From positions 206,737 through 220,221 of the forward strand of contig MU646615.1 in NCBI GenBank assembly GCA_026770585.1: a stretch of DNA of 13,485 bases. Direction: 5' to 3'. The notes under the pieces were generated by a model. The model worked only from the letters and a program-made list of their open reading frames with translations, ran no database searches and was not told the origin of the DNA. Made by a program: the position numbers and the translations under genes. Positions 1 through 7,125 of the stretch are shown here, piece after piece (within the stretch, counting starts at the first letter, position 1; each line of letters starts with the position of its first letter). The stretch is from Baffinella frigidus (taxonomy: Eukaryota > Cryptophyceae > Cryptomonadales > Baffinellaceae).

Positions 1-702
1 TTGGGGTTTGGGGTTTGGGGTTTAGGGTTTAGGGTTTAGGGTTTAGGGTTGAGGGCTTAATATTTCGAGTTTCGGTTGTAGGAGCGGGACCTCGCTCGCG
101 GGGCAGGACAAGAAGTCCAGGGTCTAGGGTCTAACGTTCAGGGTTCAGGAGTTAGGAGTTGGGATTCAGGGTTCAGGGTTCAGGGTTCAGGCTTTTGGGG
201 TTTGGGGTTTCGGGGTTAGGGTTTAGGGTTTAGGGTTTAGTATATACCCTATACACTATTTGGTTTAGGGTTTTGGGGCGGGACCTCGCTCGCGGGGCTG
301 GACGAGAATCGGCGCGGACCAGGGGTCAGCTGCGCAGATCTGTATTTGACTCAGATACGAGACCGGCAACGAAAATTACTACACAACTTGGTCATACTAG
401 TAATAGTAAAGCGTTTGTGTAGTAAATTTTGTTGAAGGTTGGTACAGGGTGTAGGGTTTCGGGAAGGGACCTCGCTCGCGGGGCTGGACGAGAATCGGCG
501 CGGACCAGGGGTCAGCTGCGCGGATCAGCCGCACCTAGTGTTGAGGGTGTGGGGTTTGGGGTTTGGGGTGAGGGGTGTGGGGTTTGGGGTCTGGGGTTCG
601 GGTTTCAGGTTTCAGGTTTAGACCCTTGAGTAACACGTAACCATGGTTATGTTGGTTTGGAATGAGGTAACTTTACCAGGCTGCGTGCGCGGACCAGCCG
701 CA
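1..702 (+). repeat. Degenerate TTTAGGG tract with repeated GC-rich insert
   Basis: The left part is mostly GGGTTTA, GGGTTTG and GGGTTCA words read on the plus strand. It is broken by a GC-rich insert seen at about 84-115 (partial), 278-345, 467-537 and a short remnant near 680-703. The 278 and 467 copies share the string GACCTCGCTCGCGGGGC and continue nearly identically for about 65 bp. Both strands stay open through the insert, so no coding strand can be chosen. The open frames over this tract come from the 7-base repeat, whose period shifts frame regularly, and are not genes. Confidence 0.85.
366..434. repeat. 69-bp foldback built on the 19-bp core
   Basis: The left arm, GCAACGAAAATTACTACAC (366-384), is matched by an imperfect inverted arm at 417-434 across a loop of about 32 bases. 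The same 19-bp core recurs in other elements of this window. The right arm has drifted (AGTAAATTTTGTTG). It carries no coding capacity. It is either a minimal MITE or the inner part of a larger decayed one. Confidence 0.7.
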
Positions 703-951
703 CCTGATATTGAAGAATTCGGGTTGGCTTGGATTTTTCCAGGGTCGGGTCGGGCGGAAATCTGACGGAAACGCGCCGTTTGGTGTCATCTCATGGGTGA
801 GGGATGCAAAGACGAGATATTCTGTCATCAGTCTCATGCATACGATAGCATAAAACTTCATTTAAGCCAGTCAGCTAACAAAAAAAATTGGATTTTGGAA
901 TTGCCAGACCCGACCCAAAATCCAAGCCAACCCGAATTCTACAATATCAGG
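703..951. mobile_element. Foldback (MITE-like) element, about 249 bp
   Basis: The ends are inverted copies of each other. The left arm begins CCTGATATTG then AGAATTCGGGTTGGCTTGG. The right arm is its reverse complement with small indels and ends CAATATCAGG. The arms stay recognisable for about 45-50 bp through GGGTCGGGTC. The interior is AT-richer and non-coding. No clear target duplication is visible, and the left end abuts the decayed GC-rich insert. Non-autonomous DNA transposon relic is the likeliest reading. Confidence 0.7.
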
Positions 952-1146
952 GTTAGGGTTTGGGGTTTAGGTTTTAGGTTTGTTGAAGATCACGAGGGTT
1001 GTAGGTTTTGGCGTTTCGGGTTTAGGGTTAAGGCTTCAGAGTTTAGGGTGTAGGGTGTAGAGTGTAGGGTGTAGGGTGTAGGGTGTAGGGTGTAGGGTGT
1101 AGGGTGTAGGGTTTAGGGTTTAGGGTTAAGGCTTTAGGAATTAGGG
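952..1146 (+). repeat. Telomere-like tract with a GGGTGTA array
   Basis: Mixed GGGTTTA/GGGTTTG words surround a run of about nine GGGTGTA units at about 1048-1110, one of them mutated to AGTGTAG. The unit is a single-base variant of the telomere word that has been locally amplified. Confidence 0.9.
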
Positions 1147-1154
1147 TAGCATCG

Positions 1155-1986
1155 CCTCCGAGGACACCTTGGAATTGGCGTGTCCTAGTTTAGTACTGGC
1201 GTGTCCCGGTTTAGTACTGGCGTGTCCCAGTTTAGTACGGGGCACGTCCGATAAATACACTCGGGATTTCATCTCCGCTCACCTCACAGTCCCGGGGACT
1301 GAACCAAATTCTGGCGCGTCCTAGTTTAGTGCTGGCGTGTCTCAGTTTAGTACGGGGCACGTCCGATAAATACACTCGGGGTTTCATCCTCGGAGAAAAC
1401 CGTAGAGTTTGGTTCAGGGTTTAAGGTATAGGGTTAAGGCTTCAGGGTTTCGGGTTTCGGTTGGAGGGTTTCGGGGTGCAGGACCTCCGAGGACACCTTG
1501 GAATTGGCGTGTCCTAGTTTAGTACTGGCGTGTCCCAGTTTAGTACGGGGTACGACCGATAAATACACTCGGGGTTTCATCCTCAGAGGAAACCATAGAG
1601 TTGGGTTCAGGGTTTAGGGTTTATGTTGTATGTTGTATGGTGTATGGTGTATGGTGTATGGTGTATGGTGTATGGTGTATGGTGTATGGTTTAGGGTTCA
1701 GTGTTTAGGGTTAAGGCTTCAGGGGTTAGGGTTTCGGGTTTCGGGTTTAGGGTGTAGGGGGGCATCACCTTGGAGGACACCTTGGAGTTGGCGTGTCCTA
1801 ATTTAGTACTGGCGTGTCCCAGTTTAGTACGGGACACGACCGATAAATACACTCGGGGTTTCATCCTCAGAGAACACCTTCGAGTTTGATACAGTGTTTA
1901 GGGTGAAGGCTTCAGGGGTTAGGGTTTCGGGTTTCGGGTTTAGGGTGGAGGGGGGCATCACCTCCGAGGACACCTTGGAATTGGCG
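1155..1986 (+). repeat. Five-copy subtelomeric repeat with 21-bp internal unit
   Basis: Copies begin at about 1155, 1311 (5'-shortened), 1484, 1768 and 1961 (cut after about 26 bp). A full copy opens with TCCGAGGACACCTTGGA, has two or three 21-bp units TAGTACTGGCGTGTCCCAG(TT), then CCGATAAATACACTCGG and TTTCATCCTC. The first copy has one more 21-bp unit than the others. The spacers between copies are also alike (GGTTAAGGCTTCAGG followed by TTTAGGG-like words), so telomere-like DNA and insert were duplicated together. The 21-bp unit can form a hairpin, ACTGG-CGTGTC-CCAGT. One plus frame is open through a copy with a heptapeptide repeat (LVLACPS), but stops follow soon and no protein family is recognised. 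Confidence 0.85.
1624..1690 (+). repeat. GGTGTAT tandem array
   Basis: About nine near-perfect copies of a 7-bp unit, GGTGTAT, lie between the third and fourth copies of the 1155-1986 repeat. The period matches the telomere word but two bases differ, so this is a variant amplified in place. Confidence 0.9.
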
Positions 1987-2235
1987 TTGATAGTCACAAA
2001 CTCCTTGTCCTGGTTTCGGGTCTAGGGGTTAGTTCTTAGGGTTTAGGGTTTATGATTTAGGGTTCAGAGTTTAGGGTTTGGGGTTTAGGGTTTGGGGCTT
2101 CGAGAGGCACATTCAACGCCAGGTGTATTCTAAGGCCGCGCCAAATCACGTCAACTTAATCTTGAAAAGTTGACACAGGGGGCATTTTCGCCAGATCGCG
2201 AGTGAGAAGTTCAGAGCGCGACGGCCAGAGAGCTC
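1987..2235 (+). other. No gene seen: decayed telomere-like DNA then unique sequence
   Basis: Positions 1987-2100 hold scattered GGGTTTA words. From 2100 to 2235 the sequence is non-repetitive within this window, with no open frame of note and no recognisable RNA. Confidence 0.6.
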
Positions 2236-2420
2236 ATCTCCACAAAAGTATTAATTAATTGCTTTTGGCGCTACGAAATTTACTACACAAATGCTCTACA
2301 ATTACTTGTAAAAGAAAATCGTGTAGTAATTTTCGTTGCCCAAAAGCAATTACTTGTAAAAGAAAATCGTGTAGTAATTTTCGTTGCCCAAAAGCAATTA
2401 ATTAATACTTGTATGGAGAT
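2236..2420. mobile_element. MITE-like foldback, 185 bp, with internal 48-bp duplication
   Basis: Terminal inverted repeats run ATCTCCACAAAAGTATTAAT... at the left and the near-exact reverse complement ending ATACTTGTATGGAGAT at the right. The arms continue inward through GCTTTTGG and the 19-bp core, making the whole element a long imperfect palindrome. A 48-bp block (2299-2346) is repeated exactly in tandem at 2347-2394, so the core GTGTAGTAATTTTCGTTGC appears twice. The related copy at 8314-8451 lacks this duplication. There is no coding capacity. Confidence 0.85.
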
Positions 2421-2423
2421 TAG

Positions 2424-2640
2424 AGCGGTCGCTTCAACCCTAGCGCGGATTCAGGACGACCCTATCGCGGATTCACGACGGCCTCCACTCCTAGGCATAA
2501 CCTTTCAGACTTTAGGACTGCGCTCCTAGGCATAGCCTTCAACCCTAGCGCGAATTCAGGAGGGGCCTGCGCTCCTAGCCATATGTAGAGAATAGACCCA
2601 ACAGAGGGTCCGATTTGCCGTTGCTTGTCCCTGTTGGCCA
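2424..2640 (+). repeat. Imperfect minisatellite-like block
   Basis: Phrases such as CTTCAACCCTAGCGCG, GCGCTCCTAGGCATA and GATTCAGGA recur two or three times between 2433 and 2585, giving a loose repeat of roughly 50-80 bp. No protein or RNA is recognisable in it. Confidence 0.5.
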
Positions 2641-2708
2641 AAAACACCCACCCCGGTACTTCTCGAAATCCCGTTGTAGCCCGCTGTGGGGGGCTAGACC
2701 TTTGTCAG

Positions 2709-2771
2709 TCCGAGGTCCAGGAAGAAGGCGGGGTCGCTATCGGCGAGGACCAGCTCGTCGTCCGCTGCTCC
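2709..2771 (-). pseudogene. Coding-derived fragment, copy 1 (AADDELVL family)
   Basis: On the minus strand 21 codons read GAADDELVLADSDPAFFLDL plus one residue. The second copy at 2934-2996 differs in eight codons, five of them synonymous (GCG/GCA, GAC/GAT, CTG/CTA, GCC/GCT, CTG/CTC), and two more are mild changes (A/T, D/E). The plus frame matching this codon phase is broken by a TAG in copy 2. This pattern fits ancestry in a protein gene read on the minus strand. The family is not recognised. No start, stop or splice sites bracket it convincingly, so it is treated as a gene fragment. Confidence 0.55.
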
Positions 2772-2933
2772 TGCTAGGTTGGGATTTGGTGTTTGGTGTT
2801 TGGTGTTTGAGGTTTTGGGTTTTGGGCGTGAGGTTCAGGGCAAAACCCGGCACACAATTAAAACCGTGTATGTTAAGTGCAATTCATGGCGGGGAGAGGT
2901 CCCTTCAACACTAGAGTTCTGCACTAGGGTTAG

Positions 2934-2996
2934 GTCGAGGTCGAGGAAGAAAGCGGGGTCGCTTTCGGTGAGGACTAGCTCGTCATCTGCTGCTCC
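2934..2996 (-). pseudogene. Coding-derived fragment, copy 2 (AADDELVL family)
   Basis: On the minus strand the 21 codons read GAADDELVLTESDPAFFLDL plus D. It is the partner of the fragment at 2709-2771 in the same orientation, about 225 bp away. Both are followed on the plus-strand side by a run of TGGTGTTTGG-like telomere variant, so fragment and neighbouring repeat probably duplicated together. Function unknown. Confidence 0.55.
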
Positions 2997-3002
2997 TGTT
3001 AG

Positions 3003-3130
3003 GTTAGTATTTGGTGTTCAGGGCTTAGGGGTTTGGTGTGCTGGATTTGGGGTTTGGGGTTTGGGGTTTGGGATTTGGGGTTTGGAGTTTGGGGTGTGGG
3101 GTTTGGGGTTTGGGGTTTGGGGTTTAGGCG
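3003..3130 (+). repeat. GGGTTTG telomere-variant tract
   Basis: Near-continuous GGGTTTG units with a few GGATTTG and GGAGTTTG variants. The GFGVWGL-type open frame over it is the translation of this 7-base repeat and should not be called a protein. Confidence 0.9.
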
Positions 3131-3225
3131 ATCCGGCCTCCGGGTGTATCTGGGTTCATGGTCCTAAACGATAAACCCAGATCCACATCGATGTGCGCAT
3201 GACTTTCCCGTTACACACAACCCGA

Positions 3226-3387
3226 ATAGGGTAACGGCCTGAAAATAGGGTAGTTAGGCCTACGGCATTGCCTAGGACCTCCTACCGTAGGCCGAGACTT
3301 TTTGGTCCTAGGATCCCTCGGCCTACGGTAGGAGGTCCTAGGCAATGCCGTATGCCCAACTACCCCATTTTCAGGCCGTTAGCCTAT
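3226..3387. mobile_element. Long-arm foldback element, 162 bp
   Basis: Two 71-bp arms (3226-3296 and 3317-3387) are inverted copies with only about four mismatches, separated by a 20-base loop. The arm begins ATAGGGTAACGGCCTGAAAA and ends near the loop CTACCGTAGGCCGAG. The dinucleotide GA directly flanks both ends (3224-3225 and 3388-3389), a possible 2-bp target duplication. A single arm recurs at 11502-11569. It is non-coding and would form an unusually stable hairpin. Confidence 0.85.
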
Positions 3388-3416
3388 GAACCCTGGGAGA
3401 GTCTACACGCCAATCA

Positions 3417-3593
3417 TAGAGCGTTTGCGGTAAAATAAGTCCAAACACGAGTTGAAGTTTTGAACTTTTAAAGACTTTTAAAATACTGTTAAGGTCGTAA
3501 AATGTTTTAAACGGACACTCCTGGTTCAAATGAAAACTCGAAAACTTCAAAACTTGAACTCGTTTTTGGACAACATTTACCGCAAACGCTCCA
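3417..3593. mobile_element. AT-rich foldback element, about 177 bp
   Basis: The left end AGCGTTTGCGGTAAA (from 3420) is matched by an inverted right end TTTACCGCAAACGCT (to 3590). The arms stay similar for about 45 bp, through GTCCAAA, CGAGTT and AAGTTTTGAA. The interior is AT-rich and non-coding. No target duplication is visible. The small plus-strand open frame that starts near 3530 lies partly in the right arm and is not a gene. Confidence 0.8.
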
Positions 3594-3615
3594 CCGCTTT
3601 AAGATGCTGTCCTCG

Positions 3616-3669
3616 CGCGGGGTGCTCCCATTTTCATTTTTCAAATTCTCAATTTTCCCCCATCAACAA
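3616..3669 (-). repeat. 54-bp segment repeated in inverse at 5170-5224
   Basis: The reverse complement of this stretch (GTTGATGGGGGAAAATTGA...) matches GTTGATTGGGGAAAATTGA... at 5170-5224 with about eight differences. In one frame (plus here, minus there) both read CSHF.FS..QFSPIN, with three synonymous and three amino-acid-changing codons, so the coding evidence is equivocal. In the 5170 location it adjoins the VKDVESGKEL fragments. Confidence 0.6.
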
Positions 3670-3734
3670 TTTTCAAGGTGCAGTTTCCGGTGTCAGACCT
3701 TGGGGTATAATCGAGCGGCGATAAACCCTGCTCG

Positions 3735-3943
3735 CCACTCGAGGCTGGAAATGGGACCATTTTAAATGTGGGGTTGTTAAATTTAGTACCAGTCACGGGC
3801 AGGTTTGGCTACGTTGCTGGGGGAATTCCCCCAGCAACGTGACCAAACGCCCCTATTTGTGTGAAAATTACTACATGTCTTTTTTTTCTTCACGTGTAAA
3901 ATAATCCCAGTTTTAAAATGGTCACATTTCGAGCCTCGAGTGG
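3735..3943 (+). mobile_element. MITE-like element, 209 bp, copy 1, with 2-bp target duplication
   Basis: The ends are inverted repeats: CCACTCGAGGCTGGAAATGG at the left, and at the right the reverse complement of CCACTCGAGGCTCGAAATG. The centre (3803-3848) is a near-perfect palindrome around GGAATTCC. CG flanks both ends (3733-3734 and 3944-3945). The flanks without the element, ...GACCTTGG..ATAATCGAGCGGCG...CTCG + GGCGCCGGTT, match the uninterrupted sequence at 4136-4184, a related empty site. This fixes the borders and the CG duplication. A second, inverted copy is at 10984-11194. It has no coding capacity, so a transposase would have to come from elsewhere. Confidence 0.9.
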
Positions 3944-3981
3944 CGGGCGCCGGTTCACAAGTGGGAATTCGCCTAACGCCA

Positions 3982-4350
3982 ATGGTGAAAACGTGGAGGA
4001 TAATCACGCCAAAAGGGGATCCCGTCCACCGCAACAACGGGGATTTGTACCACGAAACCACATTTAAACGAAACGTCGCGTTCTCAAACGTTGACTTGTA
4101 TCCTGGCGTGGTTCTCAGTTTTGAGTTTGAGAAAAGACCTTGGCGGATAATCGAGCGGCGGAAGACCATACTCGGGCGCCGGTTTTCGTCCGGTTTCGTG
4201 TACAGAATCGTGCGTCCGTCCGTCGCAAATCTGTTCCAGTTTCGGGTTTGGAGTTCAGAATTTGTTTGTCGGGCATCGGTGCGTTGTCAGGTCTTGTGTA
4301 CAGAATCGTGCGTCCGTCAGTCGCAAACCTGTTCCCGATTCAGGGATTAG
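3982..4350 (+). CDS. Unrecognised open frame, possibly a gene fragment
   Basis: The first ATG of this open frame is at 3982 (MVKTWRIITPKGDPVHRN). It runs to a stop at 4350. The first 60 residues look more protein-like than the rest: DLYHETTFKRNVAF followed by PGVVLSFEFEKRPWRIIERR. The alternation of short hydrophobic strands faintly recalls a cold-shock or S1-like beta barrel, but no diagnostic RNA-binding motif is present. The phrase RPWGIIERR also occurs just upstream (3696-3722) followed by a stop, so this was part of a duplicated segment. Downstream of 4190 the frame enters the repeats at 4191-4708. A decayed fragment is more likely than an intact gene. Confidence 0.25.
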   Translation: MVKTWRIITPKGDPVHRNNGDLYHETTFKRNVAFSNVDLYPGVVLSFEFEKRPWRIIERRKTILGRRFSSGFVYRIVRPSVANLFQFRVWSSEFVCRASVRCQVLCTESCVRQSQTCSRFRD

Positions 4351-4708
4351 GGATGCGGGAATACTTAATTTTATAAACTACAATACACGGGAAACACATA
4401 CGATTTTATGATTGTTTGTTTAACTCGAAATGATACGAAAGATAAAATAACTGAACAAGGCAATATCGAAGTTTAGGGGCTTGGGGTTTGTTTGTAGGGT
4501 CTCGGTGCTCGTGCGGTTTGGTGTATAGGATCGTGCGTCCATCTGTTGCAAACCTGTTTCCGGATTAGGTTTAGGGCTGAGGGTTTAAGGTTTGGGGTTT
4601 AGGGTTTAGGGTTTCGGGTTCAGGGTTTGTGGTTTGTTTGTCGGGCCTCGGTGCTCGTGCGGTTTGGTGTATAGGATCGTGCGCCCGTCCGTCGCAAACT
4701 TGTTTCCA
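4191..4708 (+). repeat. Four-copy interspersed repeat of about 75 bp
   Basis: Copies lie at about 4191-4237 (partial), 4261-4335, 4487-4561 and 4633-4708. Each contains TTTGTTTGTCGGGC.TCGGTGC (absent from the first), GTGTA.AG.ATCGTGCG and TCGCAAAC.TGTTTCC. The last three are separated by telomere-like or AT-rich spacers of 70-150 bp. The element at 4338-4470 between copies two and three is AT-rich and unique here. No coding frame is shared by all copies. Confidence 0.8.
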
Positions 4709-5100
4709 GGTGAGGGATTGAGGTTGTTACGATTCAGGGTTTTGGGCTTAGGGTTTAGGGTTTAGGGTTTAGGGTTTAGGGATTAGGGTTTAGGGTTCAG
4801 GGTTTAGGGTTCAGGTTTCAGGGTTTAGGGTTTCGGGTTTCGGGTTTGGCGGGGCCAACTCGAGAGAGACGACGTCTTCGATGACGCACAGCTCCTTTAG
4901 TGTTTAGTGTTTAGGGTTTAGTGTTTAGGGTTTAGGGTTGAGGGTGCAGGGTTGAGGGTTCAGGGTTCAGGGTTCAGAGTTCAGGGTTCAGGGTTCAGGG
5001 TTCAGGGCTTCGGGTTTATGGTTCAGAGTTTAAGGTTTAGGGTTTGGGGTTTGGGGTTCAGGGTTTAGGGTTCAGGGTTTGGGGTTTAGGGTTCAGGGTT
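4562..5100 (+). repeat. Telomere-like tract rich in GGGTTCA and GGGTTTA
   Basis: Apart from the repeat copy at 4633-4708 and the fragment at 4853-4894, this is GGGTTTA, GGGTTCA, GGGTTTG and GGGTTTC words on the plus strand, with the purest GGGTTTA stretch near 4748-4785. The mix of GGGTTTA and GGGTTCA is what error-prone or mixed telomere synthesis gives in some alveolates. It is not diagnostic by itself. Confidence 0.9.
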
Positions 5101-5498
5101 TACTCGAGAGAGACGACGTCTTCGATCACGCACAGCTCTTTGCCGCTCTCCACATCCTTCACGACCCCTGTTGATTGGGGAAAATTGACCATCTGAAAAA
5201 CGGAAATGGGAACACCCCCGCGCGAGCTCCTTGCCGCTCTCAACATCCTTCACTTCCCCTGGTGGTGTTTGGTGTGTGATGTTTGGTGCTTGGTGTTTGG
5301 TGTTTGGTGTTTGGTGTTTGGTGTTTGGTGCTTGGTGTTTGGTGCTTGGTGTTTGGTGTGTGGTGTTTGGTGTCTGGTGTTTGGTGTTTGGTGTTTGGTG
5401 TTTGGTATTTGGTGTTTGGTGTTTGGCGTTTGGGGTTGAAGGCGTGGGTTGAGGTTTGCGATGACGCACAGCTCTTTGCCGCTCTCCACATCCTTCAC
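4853..5498 (-). pseudogene. Four coding-derived fragments (VKDVESGKEL family)
   Basis: On the minus strand the fullest copy (5162-5103) reads VKDVESGKELCVIEDVVSLE, then TAA. Partial copies are 5498-5457 (VKDVESGKELCVIA), 5253-5224 (VKDVESGKEL) and 4894-4853 (ELCVIEDVVSLELA). Within the shared codons every difference is synonymous: GTG/GTT, AAA/AAG, CTG/CTC and GTG/GTC. Just before the shared block one copy has E where the others have V (GTC, GTA). The copies are separated by telomere-like DNA and the 5262-5432 array. The sequence was evidently under protein-level constraint when these copies diverged. I do not recognise the family. Confidence 0.6.
5262..5432 (+). repeat. TGGTGTT tandem array
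   Basis: About 24 copies of TGGTGTT with scattered single-base variants (TGGTGCT, TGGTGTG, TGGTATT). All six frames stay open because the unit lacks stops, which gives repetitive open frames on both strands (for example KHQTPNT on the minus strand). These are repeat translations, not proteins. Confidence 0.95.
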
Positions 5499-5625
5499 TA
5501 CCCCTGGTAGGGCTTAGGGTTTAGGGGTTTCGGGTTTCGGGTTTCAGGTGTCGGGTTGAAGTTTGGGGTTTAGATGGAGAGTTTTTGGCGTAGGATGGAA
5601 CGTACTGTGTACAGTCATTCCTAAA

Positions 5626-6570
5626 CCCTCGACCCTGAACCCCAAACCCTAAACCCCAAACCTCTATCGTGGCCAAACCACGTTCAAAACGCCCTCGAAA
5701 AGGGTTCAGGGTTCAGGGTTCAGGGTTCAGGGACCAGGTTTCAGGTTAAGAGTTTAGAGTGTAGAGTTTAGGGTGCAGCGTGCAGCGTTTAGAATTTATG
5801 GTACCTATGTACCACTCCGTGTTAATCGTGTCCACAGCGAAGGCGAAGATCGAGTGGCACGGGTGGAATCTTGCCCCTAGTCCCTAAACTCCGAACCCCT
5901 AACCCCTGAACCCCACACCCGCCTCGGCAACGTTCGACGTTGGACAAAGTCATCGTCAACATTTGGCGTCGGGGACAAATAACCTGTGTACCGGTTCGTG
6001 TTGGGATAAATAACCTGTGTAGCGCTCCGTGCTGGTCGTGTCCATGGTGTACGCGAGAATCGAGTGGCACGGGGGAGATCTAACCTCTAGTCCCTAAACC
6101 CAGATCCCTGATTCCTGAACCCTAAGCCCTAAACGCCTGGTCCCTAAACCCCTAATCCCTAAACCCCCAAGCCCTCAACTCCTGATTCCTAAACCCCTAA
6201 ACCCTAAACCTCTAAACCCTCAACCCCAAACCCACGCCGTCAAGTTGACAAAAGTTGCCTGGCTGGCCTTGGATGGCCTTGGACAAAATCATCGTCAACA
6301 TTTGGCGTCGGGGGTAAATAACCTGTGTAGCGCTCCGTGTTGGTCGTTTCCATGGTGTACGCGAGAATCAAGTGGCACGGGGGAGATCCCTGAACCCTGA
6401 ACCCTCAGTACTAAACCCTAAGCCCTAAGCCCTAAGCCCAAAACCCTAAGCCCTCAACCTTGAACCCTAAACCCTGAACCCCAAGCTCGAAGCCCCAAAC
6501 CCTGAACCCTCTTTTGCAGAAGTCCAATTCCAGAAGTCCCTAAGCCCCTCACTCCTAACCCGTGAACCCC
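5626..6570 (-). repeat. Island of telomere-like repeats in reversed orientation
   Basis: Here the plus strand carries the C-rich words CCCTAAA, CCCTGAA, CCCCAAA and CCTAAGC (about 5626-5660, 5877-5920, 6081-6235 and 6388-6570). In most of the rest of the window it carries the G-rich words. A short G-rich piece (5703-5800) interrupts the island. The gene-like fragments at 5810-6807 alternate with these tracts. Orientation switches imply inversion or insertion of blocks in both directions. Confidence 0.85.
5810..6381 (+). pseudogene. Three broken coding-derived fragments (SVLVVS...IEWHG family)
   Basis: On the plus strand the copies at 5813-5863, 6026-6073 and 6334-6381 read HSVLIVSTAKAKIEWHG, SVLVVSMVYARIEWHG and SVLVVSMVYARIKWHG. 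Among the second, third and 6646 copies the changes CTG/TTG, GTG/GTT and GCG/GCC are synonymous. Only R/S and E/K alter residues. Upstream of the second and third copies lies (A/T)LDK(V/I)IVNIWRRG in another plus frame, with an in-frame TAG just before SVLVVS, so the frame is broken. The minus strand is also partly open (YTMDTTNTERYTGYL), but its changes are more often non-synonymous in the first half. Identity unknown. Confidence 0.45.
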
Positions 6571-6645
6571 AACCCCGTCAACTTTCGGCCCTGGATAAAA
6601 TCATCGTCAACATTTGGCGTCGGGGGTAAATAACCTGTGTAGCGC

Positions 6646-6807
6646 TCCGTGTTGGTCGTGTCCATGGTGTACGCCAGCATCGAGTGGCACGGGGAGATCT
6701 TGCAGAGCGTCACGGAGAGGTACGGGAGCGTCCGCGACATAGCGTCCTGCCCACGCCAGGACCCACGCGGGATTTTCAGAACGCGACGGTCCGTTTCGTG
6801 GTACTAA
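6646..6807 (+). pseudogene. Longest fragment of the IEWHG family, with stop codon
   Basis: This copy continues in frame from SVLVVSMVYASIEWHG through EILQSVTERYGSVRDIASC to PRQDPRGIFRTRRSVSWY and a TAA at 6805-6807. An ATG is at 6664. Part of it (ERYGS.RDIASC) is duplicated at about 6830-6872. Its tail resembles the fragments at 10243-10651, which end in a stop at the same alignment position. It could be the 3' end of a real but unrecognised gene. The absence of an intact upstream frame makes a captured or decayed fragment more likely. Confidence 0.4.
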
Positions 6808-6944
6808 ATGAGCGTGCGCTTTGCTCCAGGAGAGGTACGGGAGTTTCCGGGACATAGCGTCCTGCCGGGGCGGAACACATACGTCAAAACCTGATCCCTA
6901 AAACCCTGAAGCGACGTGGGCTCGCGCACCGCAGGTTGGTCGGG

Positions 6945-7024
6945 GTTTGGGGTTTGGGGTTTGGGTTTTCGGGTTTCGGGTTTCGGGTTTCGGGTTTCGG
7001 GTTTCGGGTTTGGGGTTTCGGGTT
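6945..7024 (+). repeat. GGGTTTG then GGGTTTC array
   Basis: Three GGGTTTG units pass into about seven GGGTTTC units. This variant is rare elsewhere in the window except as its complement CCCGAAA at 7126-7225. Confidence 0.9.
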
Positions 7025-7056
7025 TTATAGGGTTCATGAATCAAAATATGAGGTTT

Positions 7057-7095
7057 AGGGTGTACCTGGTCCAGCAGGATCTGCTCCTCCCCCTG
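7057..7095 (-). pseudogene. Coding-derived fragment (QGEEQILLDQVH), copy 1
   Basis: Thirteen minus-strand codons read QGEEQILLDQVHP. The second copy at 7462-7500 has the same 13 residues, although three codons differ (CTG/TTA, GAC/GAT, CAC/CAT): four base changes and no amino-acid change. In the complementary plus frame one copy has a stop (TAA). This is the cleanest sign of past protein-coding constraint in the repeat region. The protein family is not recognised. Confidence 0.5.
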
Positions 7096-7125
7096 GACCC
7101 GAAATCCGAAACCTCTTATTTTGAA

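Noticed and set aside
1-54. True chromosome-end telomere at the left edge
   Set aside because: The strand orientation is wrong for a left end, the repeats are degenerate, and reversed tracts follow.
1155-1986. CRISPR array
   Set aside because: Repeats are long and of unequal spacing, spacers are themselves telomere-like and similar to one another, and the DNA is eukaryotic.
3184-3195. Palindrome CACATCGATGTG as a regulatory site
   Set aside because: An isolated 12-bp palindrome with no gene start nearby. Such palindromes are common in this foldback-rich DNA.
5206-5510. Overlapping open frames on both strands of 70-130 codons (GVWCLVF and KHQTPNT repeats)
   Set aside because: They are translations of the stop-free TGGTGTT array, and all frames are open for the same trivial reason.
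6625-6641. A 17-base GT...AG stretch (GTAAATAACCTGTGTAG) as a tiny intron between NIWRRG and SVLVVS
   Set aside because: Removing it does not bring the two coding-like segments into one frame, and the sequence occurs in every copy as ordinary repeat. Very small introns are known in some nucleomorphs, but the rest of this window does not look like one.
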